DNA of 64,000 nt, taken from the NCBI GenBank assembly GCA_031316115.1, contig JALDRC010000002.1:186001-250000 (forward strand), read 5' to 3'. This stretch comes from Nitrososphaeraceae archaeon (GTDB lineage Archaea > Thermoproteota > Nitrososphaeria > Nitrososphaerales > Nitrososphaeraceae). The notes below the pieces were generated by a model. It searched no databases. It saw only the letters and a list, made by a program, of their open reading frames with translations, and was not told where the DNA came from. Shown piece by piece: positions 39,454 through 48,490 of the stretch; position 1 is the first letter of the stretch; every line of letters starts with the position of its first letter. Both the position numbers and the translations under genes were made by a program.

Positions 39454-40320
39454 ATGATTAGTTCAAATGTAAGTTCTATCTCAGATGCTGATATCGTTAT
39501 CGTTGGTGTACCGGATGAATCAAAGTCTAAAGCTCCTCGCAAAGGAGCTAGAAATGGCCCAGATGAATTAAGAAAAGCTATGAAATTGTCGGAAAATTTC
39601 AAAAGATTTAGAAAAATTATTCCAATAATGCCAATGGATGGAAGACTTGATAATAAAAAAGTTTTCGATTTTGGTAATGTAAAAAGAGATAAACTTTACG
39701 AAACTATTATAGATATCGTATCTAAAAATAAAATTCCCGTCGTTATAGGGGGGGATCATTCAGTGACTTCTACTTCATTAAAAGCAATTGCTGAGGTTAC
39801 AAATAAAAAAATAAATCTAATATATTTTGATGCACATCCTGATTTTGTTACTTCTGTAAAGGATTATTACGGTTCAGTGGTTAGCGATTCTCTTGGATTT
39901 ATCGATATGGAAAATAGTGTATTTGTAGGAACACGAGCATGCGAACCAGAAGAGGTCATTAATTTAAAATCTCACAAATCTAAGGTCATTAATCCATTGG
40001 AACTTCACGAAATTGGATCTACTAAAACTCTAAAGAAAATCATAGACATCTGTAATCCTAATGTAAAAAAAAATCAAATCTATATATCTATAGATCTTGA
40101 TTGTTTGGATCCTGTCTTTGCTCCTGGGATCTCGGTTCCAGCACCATGTGGATTATCCACCATAGAACTTACATTTCTTGTAAAAAAGATTCTTGAAAAA
40201 TATCACATAATAGGATGTGACATTGTAGAGCTCTCCCCTACATATGACATGAATAATGTAACTGCGAACTTTTCAGCAAGACTGTTAAAAGAAATTTTAG
40301 CATCTATTCGTTTAATGTAA
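39454..40320 (+). CDS. Ureohydrolase (agmatinase/arginase family)
   Basis: A 288-residue SpeB-type Mn-dependent ureohydrolase. All six metal ligands are present: His102 (GGDHS), Asp126/His128/Asp130 (DAHPD), and Asp214/Asp216 (SIDLDCLDP). The length and the SxDxDxxDP followed by APGISVPAPCGLS favour agmatinase over arginase, giving putrescine and urea, but guanidinobutyrate and other guanidino substrates are possible. Its closeness to P5C dehydrogenase hints at arginine/proline/polyamine turnover. ATG 39454. Confidence 0.9.
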   Translation: MISSNVSSISDADIVIVGVPDESKSKAPRKGARNGPDELRKAMKLSENFKRFRKIIPIMPMDGRLDNKKVFDFGNVKRDKLYETIIDIVSKNKIPVVIGGDHSVTSTSLKAIAEVTNKKINLIYFDAHPDFVTSVKDYYGSVVSDSLGFIDMENSVFVGTRACEPEEVINLKSHKSKVINPLELHEIGSTKTLKKIIDICNPNVKKNQIYISIDLDCLDPVFAPGISVPAPCGLSTIELTFLVKKILEKYHIIGCDIVELSPTYDMNNVTANFSARLLKEILASIRLM

Positions 40321-40474
40321 AAAATTATTTTTTCAATTTTAGGAAAAATGATCTATCTAATCTAATTTAATTATTTTTGTGTTTTTAAATCATATGAAAT
40401 ATTATTTATTCCATCTATTAGTCATAAACGATTAGTTCTGTATTTCTGATTTTTTTGTTAAAATACCGAATTTA

Positions 40475-41713
40475 TCAATATGCCCTATAATTATATCCTA
40501 AAATTTCTGAAGCTATCTTTAATTCTAGAACTTCATTCGTTCCTTCATATATCAAAGTAGCTCTAGAATCGAGGAAATGTTTGGCAACTCTTGAAGTTTT
40601 TTTATATCCTTCAGATCCAAAAATTTGAACAGACATATTTGCCACATCAAAGGACATATTTGTTGCATAATATTTTGCTATTGCAGCTAATTTGTCACTC
40701 TTCCGTCTCAAATCAACATATTTTTTGTTTTTTCTACTCAGATTGAATATCCATTTATCATCATTTCTTTTTAGATCTTCAATGTAGTCATTGAGTTGTT
40801 GTTTTGCTATTGCAGCCCGATATGTTAACCACTTTGCACTTTCAATTGAAACTTCCATTTTTGCTAAATATTGTTGAATTAATTGTTTTTTAGCTAAAGC
40901 AGAACCATGTTGGCATCTATTTTTTGCATATGCTAGAGATTCATTCAAGCAATCCTCCATTACTCCTATAGCACCTGCAGCAACACTTAACCTTCCATCA
41001 ATTAAGGCACTAAATGCAATGCTTAACCCTTGACCTTTTAGACCTAATAAATTTTCTTTAGGTATCTTGCATTTATCAAACTCTATAATTGCATTTTTAA
41101 CAGTCAACAATCCCATTTTATTCCTGATTTCTTTCTTTTTTATGTTTGGTAAATTCATATCAATGATAAAACTAGAAATACTTTTTGTATCCCCTCCTTT
41201 CTCTTTTGCATAAGTGGTTATTGTCTTAGCAAAGGTACCGTTGCCAATCCAATGTTTTTTTCCTGAAATTAAATAATATTCTCCGTTGTCTTCATAATGA
41301 GTATCCAAAACGGAGGGGTCACTTCCAGCCTCTGGTTCAGTTAATGCAAAAGCCATAATCGATTTTCCAGATGTAGTATCTGGAAGGTATTTTTTTTTCT
41401 GTTCATCATTTGACCATGTTTGAAGAACTAATTGACCAATTGATGTATGGCATGAGAAGAATGTTCGCATTGCACTACCTTCTTCTCCTATTCTCTGCAA
41501 GGCAAGTATGTAAGTTAAAATATCATATCCTAATCCTTTATACTGCTTTGAAATTGGACATCCTAACATTCCTATCTTGTTGAATTCTGGAATGAGCTTA
41601 TCATTTACTGATTCCTTTAAATATGCGATTTCTTCATTAGCTCGCAGTACTTTACAAACCTTATCTACTTGCTTTATAAATTTTTTTTGTTTCTCGGAAT
41701 ATTCAAAATTCAT
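40475..41713 (-). CDS. Acyl-CoA dehydrogenase
   Basis: An FAD-dependent acyl-CoA dehydrogenase. It shows the FALTEPEAGSDPS and KKHWIGNGTFA signatures (flavin contact), a middle beta domain, the helical DGRLSVAAGAIGVMEDCL region and the C-terminal catalytic base in IYEGTNEVLEL, the glutaryl-/short-chain position. Sequence resemblance to glutaryl-CoA dehydrogenases is general, so substrate is open. ATG 41713 (MNFEYSEKQKKF) is chosen; an ATG at 41770 would add 19 unusual residues. It is divergent from the aldolase-like gene. Confidence 0.92.
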   Translation of the reverse strand: MNFEYSEKQKKFIKQVDKVCKVLRANEEIAYLKESVNDKLIPEFNKIGMLGCPISKQYKGLGYDILTYILALQRIGEEGSAMRTFFSCHTSIGQLVLQTWSNDEQKKKYLPDTTSGKSIMAFALTEPEAGSDPSVLDTHYEDNGEYYLISGKKHWIGNGTFAKTITTYAKEKGGDTKSISSFIIDMNLPNIKKKEIRNKMGLLTVKNAIIEFDKCKIPKENLLGLKGQGLSIAFSALIDGRLSVAAGAIGVMEDCLNESLAYAKNRCQHGSALAKKQLIQQYLAKMEVSIESAKWLTYRAAIAKQQLNDYIEDLKRNDDKWIFNLSRKNKKYVDLRRKSDKLAAIAKYYATNMSFDVANMSVQIFGSEGYKKTSRVAKHFLDSRATLIYEGTNEVLELKIASEILGYNYRAY

Positions 41714-41883
41714 TGATGAGATTTTTGTAAAATAATTTTTATTATGTATATCTTTGTTTATCAAAATCATTATTAATATAAAGTAAAATAAAAATGATTC
41801 TGCAGTACTACCATTATTTATTTTTATTTGGTTTGTTTTGAAAACGTAATTTATTACTCAATAGGAAATTTCTAGTTATAACT

Positions 41884-42519
41884 TTGATATATTTGATATC
41901 CATCTCAAAATTTATAATAGAATTGAAAAAAAATAGTCTAAAGAAAAAATTAATTCAATGTACAAGAGATTTTTATAGAATGGGATTAAATTCCTCTATT
42001 TCAGGAAACCAGAGCATAAGAAAAGATAAAAATTGGATGTGGATTACCCCCTCTGGAATCCCTAGGTATGATCTAACAAGACATCATCTTGTGAAGGTAA
42101 ATTTAAGAGATGGAAGCTACTCTGGATCCTTAAAACCAAGCGTTGAATGGCAATTGCACAGTGATATCTATATGAATATGGAGAAAATTAATTCTGTTTT
42201 ACATACTCATAGTCCATATTCTTTATCAATTGCTATTTCCTCAGAGTTTCTTCCTGTGTTAGAAGAAGCAGAAGTAGTATTAGGTGAAATTCCTTCCATT
42301 ATACCAAATAAACCGTCAGGATCGAATGAACTTGCAAAAGAAGTTTTGAAAGTCATTAGCAAAAATAAGAGTAATGTAGTAATTATTCTTAATCATGGAA
42401 TTATATCTATTGGTGAAACTTTGGAACAGGCTAGAATTAAGATTGAATCTCTAGAAGAATGGTCAAAAATCTTGGCAATATCCAGATTATTTGGTGGACC
42501 AAGACACTTTTTGTATTAA
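41884..42519 (+). CDS. Class II aldolase/adducin-family protein
   Basis: A 211-residue class II (zinc) aldolase-like protein. It has SSISGNQSIR for phosphate binding, PSGIPRYDL, PSVEWQLHSDIY with the catalytic Glu, the Zn ligands HTHSPYS, and a second His in ILNHGIIS. Such enzymes cleave fuculose-, ribulose- or methylthioribulose-phosphates; which one cannot be told. The first ~15 residues before LKKKLIQCTRDFYRMG are likely not part of the protein or are a short extension, so the start (TTG 41884) is uncertain. Confidence 0.88.
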   Translation: MIYLISISKFIIELKKNSLKKKLIQCTRDFYRMGLNSSISGNQSIRKDKNWMWITPSGIPRYDLTRHHLVKVNLRDGSYSGSLKPSVEWQLHSDIYMNMEKINSVLHTHSPYSLSIAISSEFLPVLEEAEVVLGEIPSIIPNKPSGSNELAKEVLKVISKNKSNVVIILNHGIISIGETLEQARIKIESLEEWSKILAISRLFGGPRHFLY

Positions 42520-42563
42520 GATTGGATCTTATTCTGTATATTTTTGATTTATGTTTAATACAA

Positions 42564-42707
42564 TTAATCTCTGAAATATTTCTTCATTATTTTGGACATT
42601 TCAAGTCTGGTTACCTTTTCGTATTCCTCGGGGTGTTTTGTTTTTAAATGGCGTAATGCAAATCTAACTTTTTCACCACATAATCTACATTGCGCTTTAC
42701 CAAACAT
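42564..42707 (-). CDS. Tiny C2H2-type zinc protein (47 aa)
   Basis: The minus strand from ATG 42707 to TAA 42564 encodes 47 residues: MFGKAQCRLCGEKVRFALRH, then LKTKHPEEYEKV and a basic helix. The C-x2-C-x9-H-x5-H pattern is a short C2H2/BED-like finger. It is convergent with the aldolase gene, 44 nt away, and upstream of thiC's 3' end. The compact zinc site and lack of alternatives support a real microprotein. Confidence 0.75.
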   Translation of the reverse strand: MFGKAQCRLCGEKVRFALRHLKTKHPEEYEKVTRLEMSKIMKKYFRD

Positions 42708-42854
42708 ATTCGTTATGAATTGTTAATATGTCAAATTAATTAAGTTTTTCGTCCTATTATACATATTATTTACTTCCGAATTACAATTATAATGATTCAA
42801 AGAATATAATAAAAAAACTGTAATTTTATTTTTTAAGCTAAGTAATTTTGTTAT

Positions 42855-44207
42855 TTAACTTATTCTTTCATTATTGATTGTAGTTTCTAAATTCTGTTCC
42901 TCAATTTTGTCTTCATATTTTCTTTGTTGTGGTAACATTATATACACACATGCTCCTCCACACATGGTACATGGTACATTATTTCCATCATGTTGACCAT
43001 TTCTATTATGAATTCTTTCTGCTTCCTCAGGATTTATAGATAATTCTATTTGTCTCTGCCAATTAAGTGTCCTTCGTGCTTTTGTTATTTCTTTATCCCA
43101 TTTAATTGCTTTATCTCTCATCTTTACAATATCACCTGCATGAGCAGCTATCCTGTATGCTATCAATCCTTCTTTTACGTCTTCTACAGAAGGTAATGCT
43201 AAATGTTCTGCTGGCGTCAAATAACACAAAAGATCAACGCCTTCAGATGCCGATATTGCTGCACCTATGGCACTTGCTATGTGATCATATCCAGCTGCTA
43301 TATCGGTAACCAATGGGCCTAGAACGTAATAAGGTACTTCTCCTATCAATGATTTTGCTAATCTAACATTTGCAGCTACTTCATTTAAAGGAACATGGCC
43401 AGGTCCTTCAATCATAACTTGAACGTCATAATCATGTGCACGTTTTGCAAGTCGTGATACATTTATCATTTCTGCGACCTGAAGCTCATCATGAGAATCA
43501 AGAATAGAACCAGGACGCAAGGCATCTCCTAAACTAAAAGTTACATCGTATTTTTTCGCTATTTCACACATATAATCAAAGTGTTGAAAATAGGGATTTT
43601 CCTTTTCGTATTTTAACATCCATGCAGCTGTTATAGTGCCTCCTTTGGAAACTATTCCTGCATGGCGGCGTACTTCTAAAATCCTTTTTGCAATATCTTT
43701 GGTAATTCCAGAATGAATAGTTGTATAATCAACTCCATCTTTTGCATGTTTTTCAAAAGCATTAAGAAAGTCATCTTCAGTTATATTTAGTGGATTCTTG
43801 TATTTTTCAACACCGTATGCATATGCTTGGTAAATGGGTACTGTTCCAAAGGTAATAGGTGCAGCATCTAAGAGCTTTTCTCTAATTAAATCTAGATCTC
43901 CACCATCTGACAGATCCATTATAGTATCTCCTCCATACTTTACAGCGACTTGAGCTTTGGTTATTTCTTCTTCTATATTTTGATATAAGGTTGAAGTTCC
44001 TATGTTTACATTAACTTTAGTTTTTAGACCTTTTCCGATCCCTACTACCTTAATTTCTTGTTTTCTCTGGTTATTTTTAGGAATAATAACTGAACCATTG
44101 GCTATTTTATGAGTAAGATAATCTATAGTAACATCTTCATTTTTCGCAACTTGAATCATCTCTTCTGTTGCAATTCCTCTTCTCGCACTGCTCATTTGGG
44201 TAACCAT
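42855..44207 (-). CDS. thiC: Phosphomethylpyrimidine synthase ThiC
   Basis: A 450-residue radical-SAM enzyme that converts aminoimidazole ribotide to HMP-phosphate in thiamine synthesis. Signature blocks include VNVNIGTSTLYQNIEEEI, GGDTIMDLSDGG, YTTIHSGI, SLGDALRPGSI, IEGPGHVPLNE and the C-terminal [4Fe-4S] motif C-x2-C-x4-C (CTMCGGACVY). Length is normal for the archaeal/short form. No TPP riboswitch (no CTGAGA or THI-box core) is visible upstream; a perfect 10-bp inverted repeat lies about 100 nt before the start. Confidence 0.97.
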   Translation of the reverse strand: MVTQMSSARRGIATEEMIQVAKNEDVTIDYLTHKIANGSVIIPKNNQRKQEIKVVGIGKGLKTKVNVNIGTSTLYQNIEEEITKAQVAVKYGGDTIMDLSDGGDLDLIREKLLDAAPITFGTVPIYQAYAYGVEKYKNPLNITEDDFLNAFEKHAKDGVDYTTIHSGITKDIAKRILEVRRHAGIVSKGGTITAAWMLKYEKENPYFQHFDYMCEIAKKYDVTFSLGDALRPGSILDSHDELQVAEMINVSRLAKRAHDYDVQVMIEGPGHVPLNEVAANVRLAKSLIGEVPYYVLGPLVTDIAAGYDHIASAIGAAISASEGVDLLCYLTPAEHLALPSVEDVKEGLIAYRIAAHAGDIVKMRDKAIKWDKEITKARRTLNWQRQIELSINPEEAERIHNRNGQHDGNNVPCTMCGGACVYIMLPQQRKYEDKIEEQNLETTINNERIS

Positions 44208-44307
44208 TTTATAACAAGTAAATATACCATCTCTTGCTATAAAAGAATGTCTAAAATCATTTAGACGATTTAATTTTGCATTAACTCTTTAAAAACACTA
44301 TATCGGA

Positions 44308-44336
44308 TTAGGGTTTTAATATAATAAAAACCCTAA
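44308..44336 (-). promoter_or_regulatory. 10-bp inverted repeat upstream of thiC
   Basis: TTAGGGTTTT (44308-44317) and AAAACCCTAA (44327-44336) are perfect inverted repeats around a 9-nt AT-rich loop, 100-129 nt before the thiC start. It may be the binding site of a thiamine regulator such as ThiR, or the terminator of the small gene at 44442-44678. Position favours neither strongly. Confidence 0.5.
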
Positions 44337-44441
44337 AATAATCTATTAAGTAACTTTTTTAAGAGAAATAAAATTCCTACCTGATTCATTCTAAACATGA
44401 TGGATATTGTACTTTGCATGTTTAGAAATGTATTTATTCAA

Positions 44442-44678
44442 TTAGGTCAAGAATTTAAAAAATGATAATTTATCTTTTGGTATAGTTAAGATCATCTTGA
44501 GGTAAAGTCCATGAATTAGTATAAATAGGGATAAAACTATCGACAAGCCTTTATACTCCTTCGATAAACTAAAACTAAAATAGATTGGAATCAGAGCGGC
44601 ACTAAACATCACTATCCGACTAATCAAACCAAGATTAGACTCCAGATCCACTACAGTTCCTAAGGAAATGTATAACAT
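44442..44678 (-). CDS. Small membrane protein, possibly truncated (78 aa)
   Basis: A 78-residue protein with two hydrophobic segments (IVMFSAALIPIYFSFSL and GLSIVLSLFILIHGLYLKM) joined by SKEYKG. It is on the thiC strand, 230 nt upstream. The short length and abrupt N-terminus could mean a truncated larger membrane protein. No family known. Confidence 0.5.
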   Translation of the reverse strand: MLYISLGTVVDLESNLGLISRIVMFSAALIPIYFSFSLSKEYKGLSIVLSLFILIHGLYLKMILTIPKDKLSFFKFLT

Positions 44679-44830
44679 TAAACCTATATAGGACTTCTAT
44701 TTATGAAATTTACGATCAAATTTATCTTTTTTGATATACCTATTAAAGACAAAAAAATTTGCTATTTAATATAATATTTCTTTAAAAAACAACATCCTTT
44801 AAAGAAAACACAAGGATCAAATAATTACAT

Positions 44831-45775
44831 ATGTCACCTGAAGAAAATTCTAAAAATTATAGTTATGAAAATATTCCTTTTTCTCATAATTTTAATCACA
44901 CTCTGGTAGATAGATTCCTTTTTCCACTATCAAAAAAATGGATAGCAGGTTTCAATAGAGACCAAGCACTAAAGTATGTAAAACAAACGAATCAACGAGG
45001 AATAGGATGTATTTTAAACTATCTTGGAGAAGATTTGACAGAAAAAGGGAAGATAATTGATACTATCCACGAATATGAAAATTTGTTAGGTCAGATTAAT
45101 ATCATGTGTCTAAAAGGATGTATATCTATCAAACCATCTCAGATCGGTCTTTCTTTAAATTACGATTTCTGTCTAAATAACTTAGAGCGCATTGTGAAAT
45201 ACGCAAAGAAAAAAGGAATATTCGTATGGTTAGACATGGAATCATACAAATACGTCCCTTCAACAATTTTACTTTATGAAGAGTTAACAAAAGAACATAG
45301 TAATGTAGGTATAGTGGTGCAGTCTTATCTGAAAAGAAGTATTCCAGATTTAAGTGATTTACTAAACTACAGTTCAGGAATTAGAATCGTAAAAGGGGCG
45401 TACAAGGAAAGTGAGGATGTTGCTTTCCAATCTAAATCACAAATAGATGAAAACTTTATTAATTTAGTAAAACTTATGTTTTCTCAAAGCAAGGAATCAC
45501 AAAAAAATGATTGCATTATTGCCATAGCAACTCATGACTCTAAACTTATAGATATGATAATTGATCTATTTTTCCAACTTAATGGAAATAATATAAATAT
45601 GGAATTTCAATTTTTAAAAGGGGTCAGAGATAAACTCAAAATAGAACTATTAAAACGTGGCTTTCGAATCTATGAATACACTCCTTATGGGGATAACTGG
45701 TTACCATACTCTATCAGAAGACTTAAAGAGAGAAAAAGAAATGTTTTCTTGTTGATGCGTTCTCTGGTTGATTAA
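44831..45775 (+). CDS. Proline dehydrogenase
   Basis: A 314-residue FAD-dependent TIM-barrel proline dehydrogenase (PutA N-domain/PRODH type), which oxidises proline to P5C. Visible marks are the RGIGCILNYLGED beta-strand region, KGCISIKPSQIG, FVWLDMESYKY, VVQSYLKRS, RIVKGAYKES, IATHDS, and near the end EFQFLKGVRD and YTPYGDNWLPYSIRRLKER, the proline carboxylate-binding Arg pair. Electrons go to the membrane quinone or another acceptor. The product is used by the P5C dehydrogenase at 35746. Confidence 0.95.
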   Translation: MSPEENSKNYSYENIPFSHNFNHTLVDRFLFPLSKKWIAGFNRDQALKYVKQTNQRGIGCILNYLGEDLTEKGKIIDTIHEYENLLGQINIMCLKGCISIKPSQIGLSLNYDFCLNNLERIVKYAKKKGIFVWLDMESYKYVPSTILLYEELTKEHSNVGIVVQSYLKRSIPDLSDLLNYSSGIRIVKGAYKESEDVAFQSKSQIDENFINLVKLMFSQSKESQKNDCIIAIATHDSKLIDMIIDLFFQLNGNNINMEFQFLKGVRDKLKIELLKRGFRIYEYTPYGDNWLPYSIRRLKERKRNVFLLMRSLVD

Positions 45776-45840
45776 ATTCTGGATTATCCTCATTGTTAAC
45801 AAGATCCATATTGTAAATTAATTGAAAATTATTATAATTA

Positions 45841-46720
45841 GAGCCTATCCCAAAAATAGATAGGAATATAGCTAGTTTGTTTCCTATCCTATCCAATAAT
45901 GCTAAAGCGGAAAAAGTTTGTCAGAACAATTACATAAATTCCAGATGATTTGTGGAGTGAAATTCAAAATATTTTACCAGATGAGAAACCAGAGAATACA
46001 ATTGGTCGCCCAATAGTTCCATACAGAAAAGTACTTGATGGTATAGTATTTGTCCTAAGGACTGGATGTCAATGGAAAATGTTACCTAAAGAATATGGTT
46101 CAGGTTCAACATGTCATAGAAGATTTCAAGAATGGATACAATTAGGTATATTTGATCTAATTTGGACCAGATTACTAAAATTATATGATAAAAAGATAGG
46201 AATCAAATGGAATTGGCAATCACTTGACAGTATATCAATAAAATCACCTTTAGGGGGGCGATGACAGGTCATAATCCTACAGATATAAGTAAATTAGGTA
46301 GCAAAAGACATATTTTAACAGATAAAGATGGTATTCCTCTATCTACTTTTATAACATCTGCCAATACTCATGATGTTACTGTTGCCATGAATACAATTGA
46401 TAATATTGTTATCAAAAGACCATCTAAATACAAACATAAACAAAATCTATGTCTTGATAAAACATATCATTCCAAAGAGGTAGAACAAGAAATCATCAAA
46501 AGAAGATACATTCCACATATACGTCATAGAAGAGAGGAGGAAAAATTATTTCCTAGAAAACATCCTACTAGAAGATGGGTAGTAGAGAGAACAAATTTAT
46601 GGCATAACAGATTCAGGAAATTGTTTACAAGATATGAAAAGAAAGATGAGAACTACTTTGGTCTTGTGGAATTGGCTAATAGTCTTATTATTTACAGGAA
46701 GTTAATTTTGGGATAGGCTC
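45841..46720 (+). mobile_element. IS5-family insertion sequence
   Basis: 880 nt with 15-bp inverted repeats GAGCCTATCCCAAAA (45841-45855) and TTTTGGGATAGGCTC (46706-46720), flanked by the 3-bp direct repeat TTA (45838-45840 and 46721-46723), the T-N-A target typical of IS427/IS1031-type IS5 elements. It carries two overlapping transposase frames. It appears complete. Confidence 0.93.
45950..46716 (+). CDS. IS5-type transposase in two frames, probable -1 frameshift
   Basis: Frame 1 (45950-46264) holds the DUF4096-like N-domain: GRPIVPYRKVLDGIVFVLRT, GCQWKMLPKEYG, the first catalytic Asp in SLDSISIKSPLGG. Frame 2 (46261-46716) holds the DDE core: GHNPTDISKLGSKRHILTD, the second Asp in NLCLDKTYHS, and RRWVVERTNLWHNRFRKLF with the catalytic Glu. 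The junction is a run of six G (A-GGG-GGG near 46252-46257), where a -1 slip reads PLGG-GAMTGHNP and continues in frame 2. Fused sequence is the normal ~255-residue enzyme, start TTG 45950 or slightly upstream. Likely active if frameshifting occurs. Confidence 0.85.
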
Positions 46721-46946
46721 TTAATCAAAGATCAGGTAAACAAATACTAGTCATAGAAGAAAAGATTATGATTCTACTTTTGAATTAAATTAATTCTTCT
46801 CATTGTCTAAAATAATTGTAAAAGACCATATTAGTAAAAAATTAAATTTGAAAAGGATATTTTCTACCCCATAATGAAAATCAGGGTATTTCATATCAGC
46901 CGATCTCGATAGTTGTCAAACAGTTTTTTTGGTATATTACTTTTAT

Positions 46947-47192
46947 TTATTTTATAGCATACAAATAAAAATCACAATTATAACAGAGATAGTAAAGAGA
47001 ATCGAGTTCGGAACACAAAGTCATAATGTCTTTACATCTTGGACAATCAATCTCATGTTCTAATTCGTTGTATTCAGAATATTCGTTGGATTCTTTGAAT
47101 CGAGATTTGTTAGAATCATTTTCATCTAATATTTCAGGTTTTAACTCATTCGGTTTTTCCAGTTCAGAATATGACTTGTGTTTATCTTTCAT
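46947..47192 (-). CDS. Zinc-ribbon protein with acidic N-terminus (81 aa)
   Basis: The first 45 residues are charged and disordered-looking (Glu/Ser/Asn/Lys-rich). The C-terminus is a zinc ribbon: CPRC near 50-53 and CYNC near 70-73, closing with YLCYNCDFYLYAIK. ATG 47192. A small regulator or factor-type protein; function unknown. Confidence 0.75.
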   Translation of the reverse strand: MKDKHKSYSELEKPNELKPEILDENDSNKSRFKESNEYSEYNELEHEIDCPRCKDIMTLCSELDSLYYLCYNCDFYLYAIK

Positions 47193-47362
47193 GATATTTT
47201 TATTAAAGTGAAATTATAAAAAAGATAGGTACTTTAAGGAGAGTGAGGGGGAGAGAAATATATGTTAAGGTACAATCATCTTTTAACCTCTTCAGCATAT
47301 ACTATCGAAATTAACAAAATGTATTCAAATAAATAAATTTACATGATAACTATTGTTATTTA

Positions 47363-47770
47363 TTATCTGTATTTTATTGTACTAAATTCTCCATTATTTG
47401 CCGAGACTATGACCTTATCGAAATTCAATTCTCCTTCTTCAGGAGTTACAAATATAGCACTAAATGGGGCTATGTTTCCAAAAGTATATTTTTTTCCATT
47501 GTCACCAAATTGTACTATTACATCTTTCAACTCATGAGGATAGTTGTTATTTATTTTTACACTTATCGTTTTGACAGAATGTGCTGCTTCCCTTTCACTT
47601 ATTTCTACAGTGAGTCCTGCCCTTGGAATAAATACGCTAAGTACAACGATGGCAACCACTATGAATCCACCAACTATGACGTATTTGGCAATTTTTTTGT
47701 AATCTCTCTTTGAATGTCTTTCTTTCCCATATTCATCCCATTTATTTGGATCTTTGTCCCATCTACCCAA
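47363..47770 (-). CDS. Membrane-anchored hypothetical protein (135 aa)
   Basis: N-terminal 28 residues are hydrophilic and basic (KDPNKWDEYGKERHSKRDYK), then a single helix (AKYVIVGGFIVVAIVVLSVF) and an extracellular beta domain of about 80 residues (TVEISEREAAHSVKTISVKI; VIVQFGDNGKKYTFG). The immunoglobulin-like strand pattern suggests an envelope-exposed domain. The start TTG 47770 is the first in the open frame. Confidence 0.7.
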   Translation of the reverse strand: MGRWDKDPNKWDEYGKERHSKRDYKKIAKYVIVGGFIVVAIVVLSVFIPRAGLTVEISEREAAHSVKTISVKINNNYPHELKDVIVQFGDNGKKYTFGNIAPFSAIFVTPEEGELNFDKVIVSANNGEFSTIKYR

Positions 47771-47916
47771 TAATCGATCTATGTACGATTATTCTAATAA
47801 AAGTTAATAATACTAATCTAGTTTTAAGATAGGACAACTTTTTCTACTATAATTTTGCCTGGAAATTAGAATAACATTTTCATAAAATTTATTTAATAAG
47901 CCTTTAAACTATACTA

Positions 47917-48438
47917 ATGCCTGAAAATGAAAAAACCGATAAAATATTTGCTTATCAGATCATGTCTGACAATATCGTCAAGGCGAGCGCAAAAAGTACA
48001 GGGCTAGATATTTCCAAATTAATGATTAAAAAAAATATAAGTTCGGTAGTGATCACGGACAATAATTCTGATAAAATTATCGGTATCGTTACAGAAAGAG
48101 ACCTGATAAGAAATGTTTGTGTTCATAATATTTTAGCCAATTCGGTAACAGCCGCAAGAAATCTTATGTCCTCACCTCTTCTCACAGTAACCAAAAATAC
48201 TACAATTAAAGAAGCTACAAAATTGATGTTAGAGAAGAGAATTAGACATTTAGCAGTAGGTGATGGTGAGGAGATTTTGGGTATAATTACTACCAGAGAT
48301 ATAATTAACAATATGCGAATAAAAATGAAACAAGAAATGAAAATAGATTATGATATACTAGATGTAATGACTATGGCTGATGTTCCTCTTGAGGAAGGTG
48401 GGTTTTCACTTCCGCTTGCAGAAGATGAATTAAAGTGA
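47917..48438 (+). CDS. CBS-domain pair protein
   Basis: A 173-residue protein with two CBS domains: residues about 10-75 (AYQIMSDNIVKAS; IIGIVTERDLIRN) and 80-135 (RNLMSSPLLTVTKNTTIKEA; ILGIITTRDIINN). Such pairs bind adenine nucleotides and act as energy or ionic-strength sensors. The C-terminal tail is acidic. ATG 47917, directly followed by the CoA-binding protein 52 nt later, likely one operon. Confidence 0.93.
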   Translation: MPENEKTDKIFAYQIMSDNIVKASAKSTGLDISKLMIKKNISSVVITDNNSDKIIGIVTERDLIRNVCVHNILANSVTAARNLMSSPLLTVTKNTTIKEATKLMLEKRIRHLAVGDGEEILGIITTRDIINNMRIKMKQEMKIDYDILDVMTMADVPLEEGGFSLPLAEDELK

Positions 48439-48490
48439 CTAGATAAATTTCATTATGAATTAAATAGTCAAGATTGATAAATAAGAGAAT

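Noticed and set aside
44208-44440. TPP riboswitch before thiC
   Set aside because: No THI-box core or CTGAGA-like helix is present in the upstream sequence; only a simple inverted repeat is seen.
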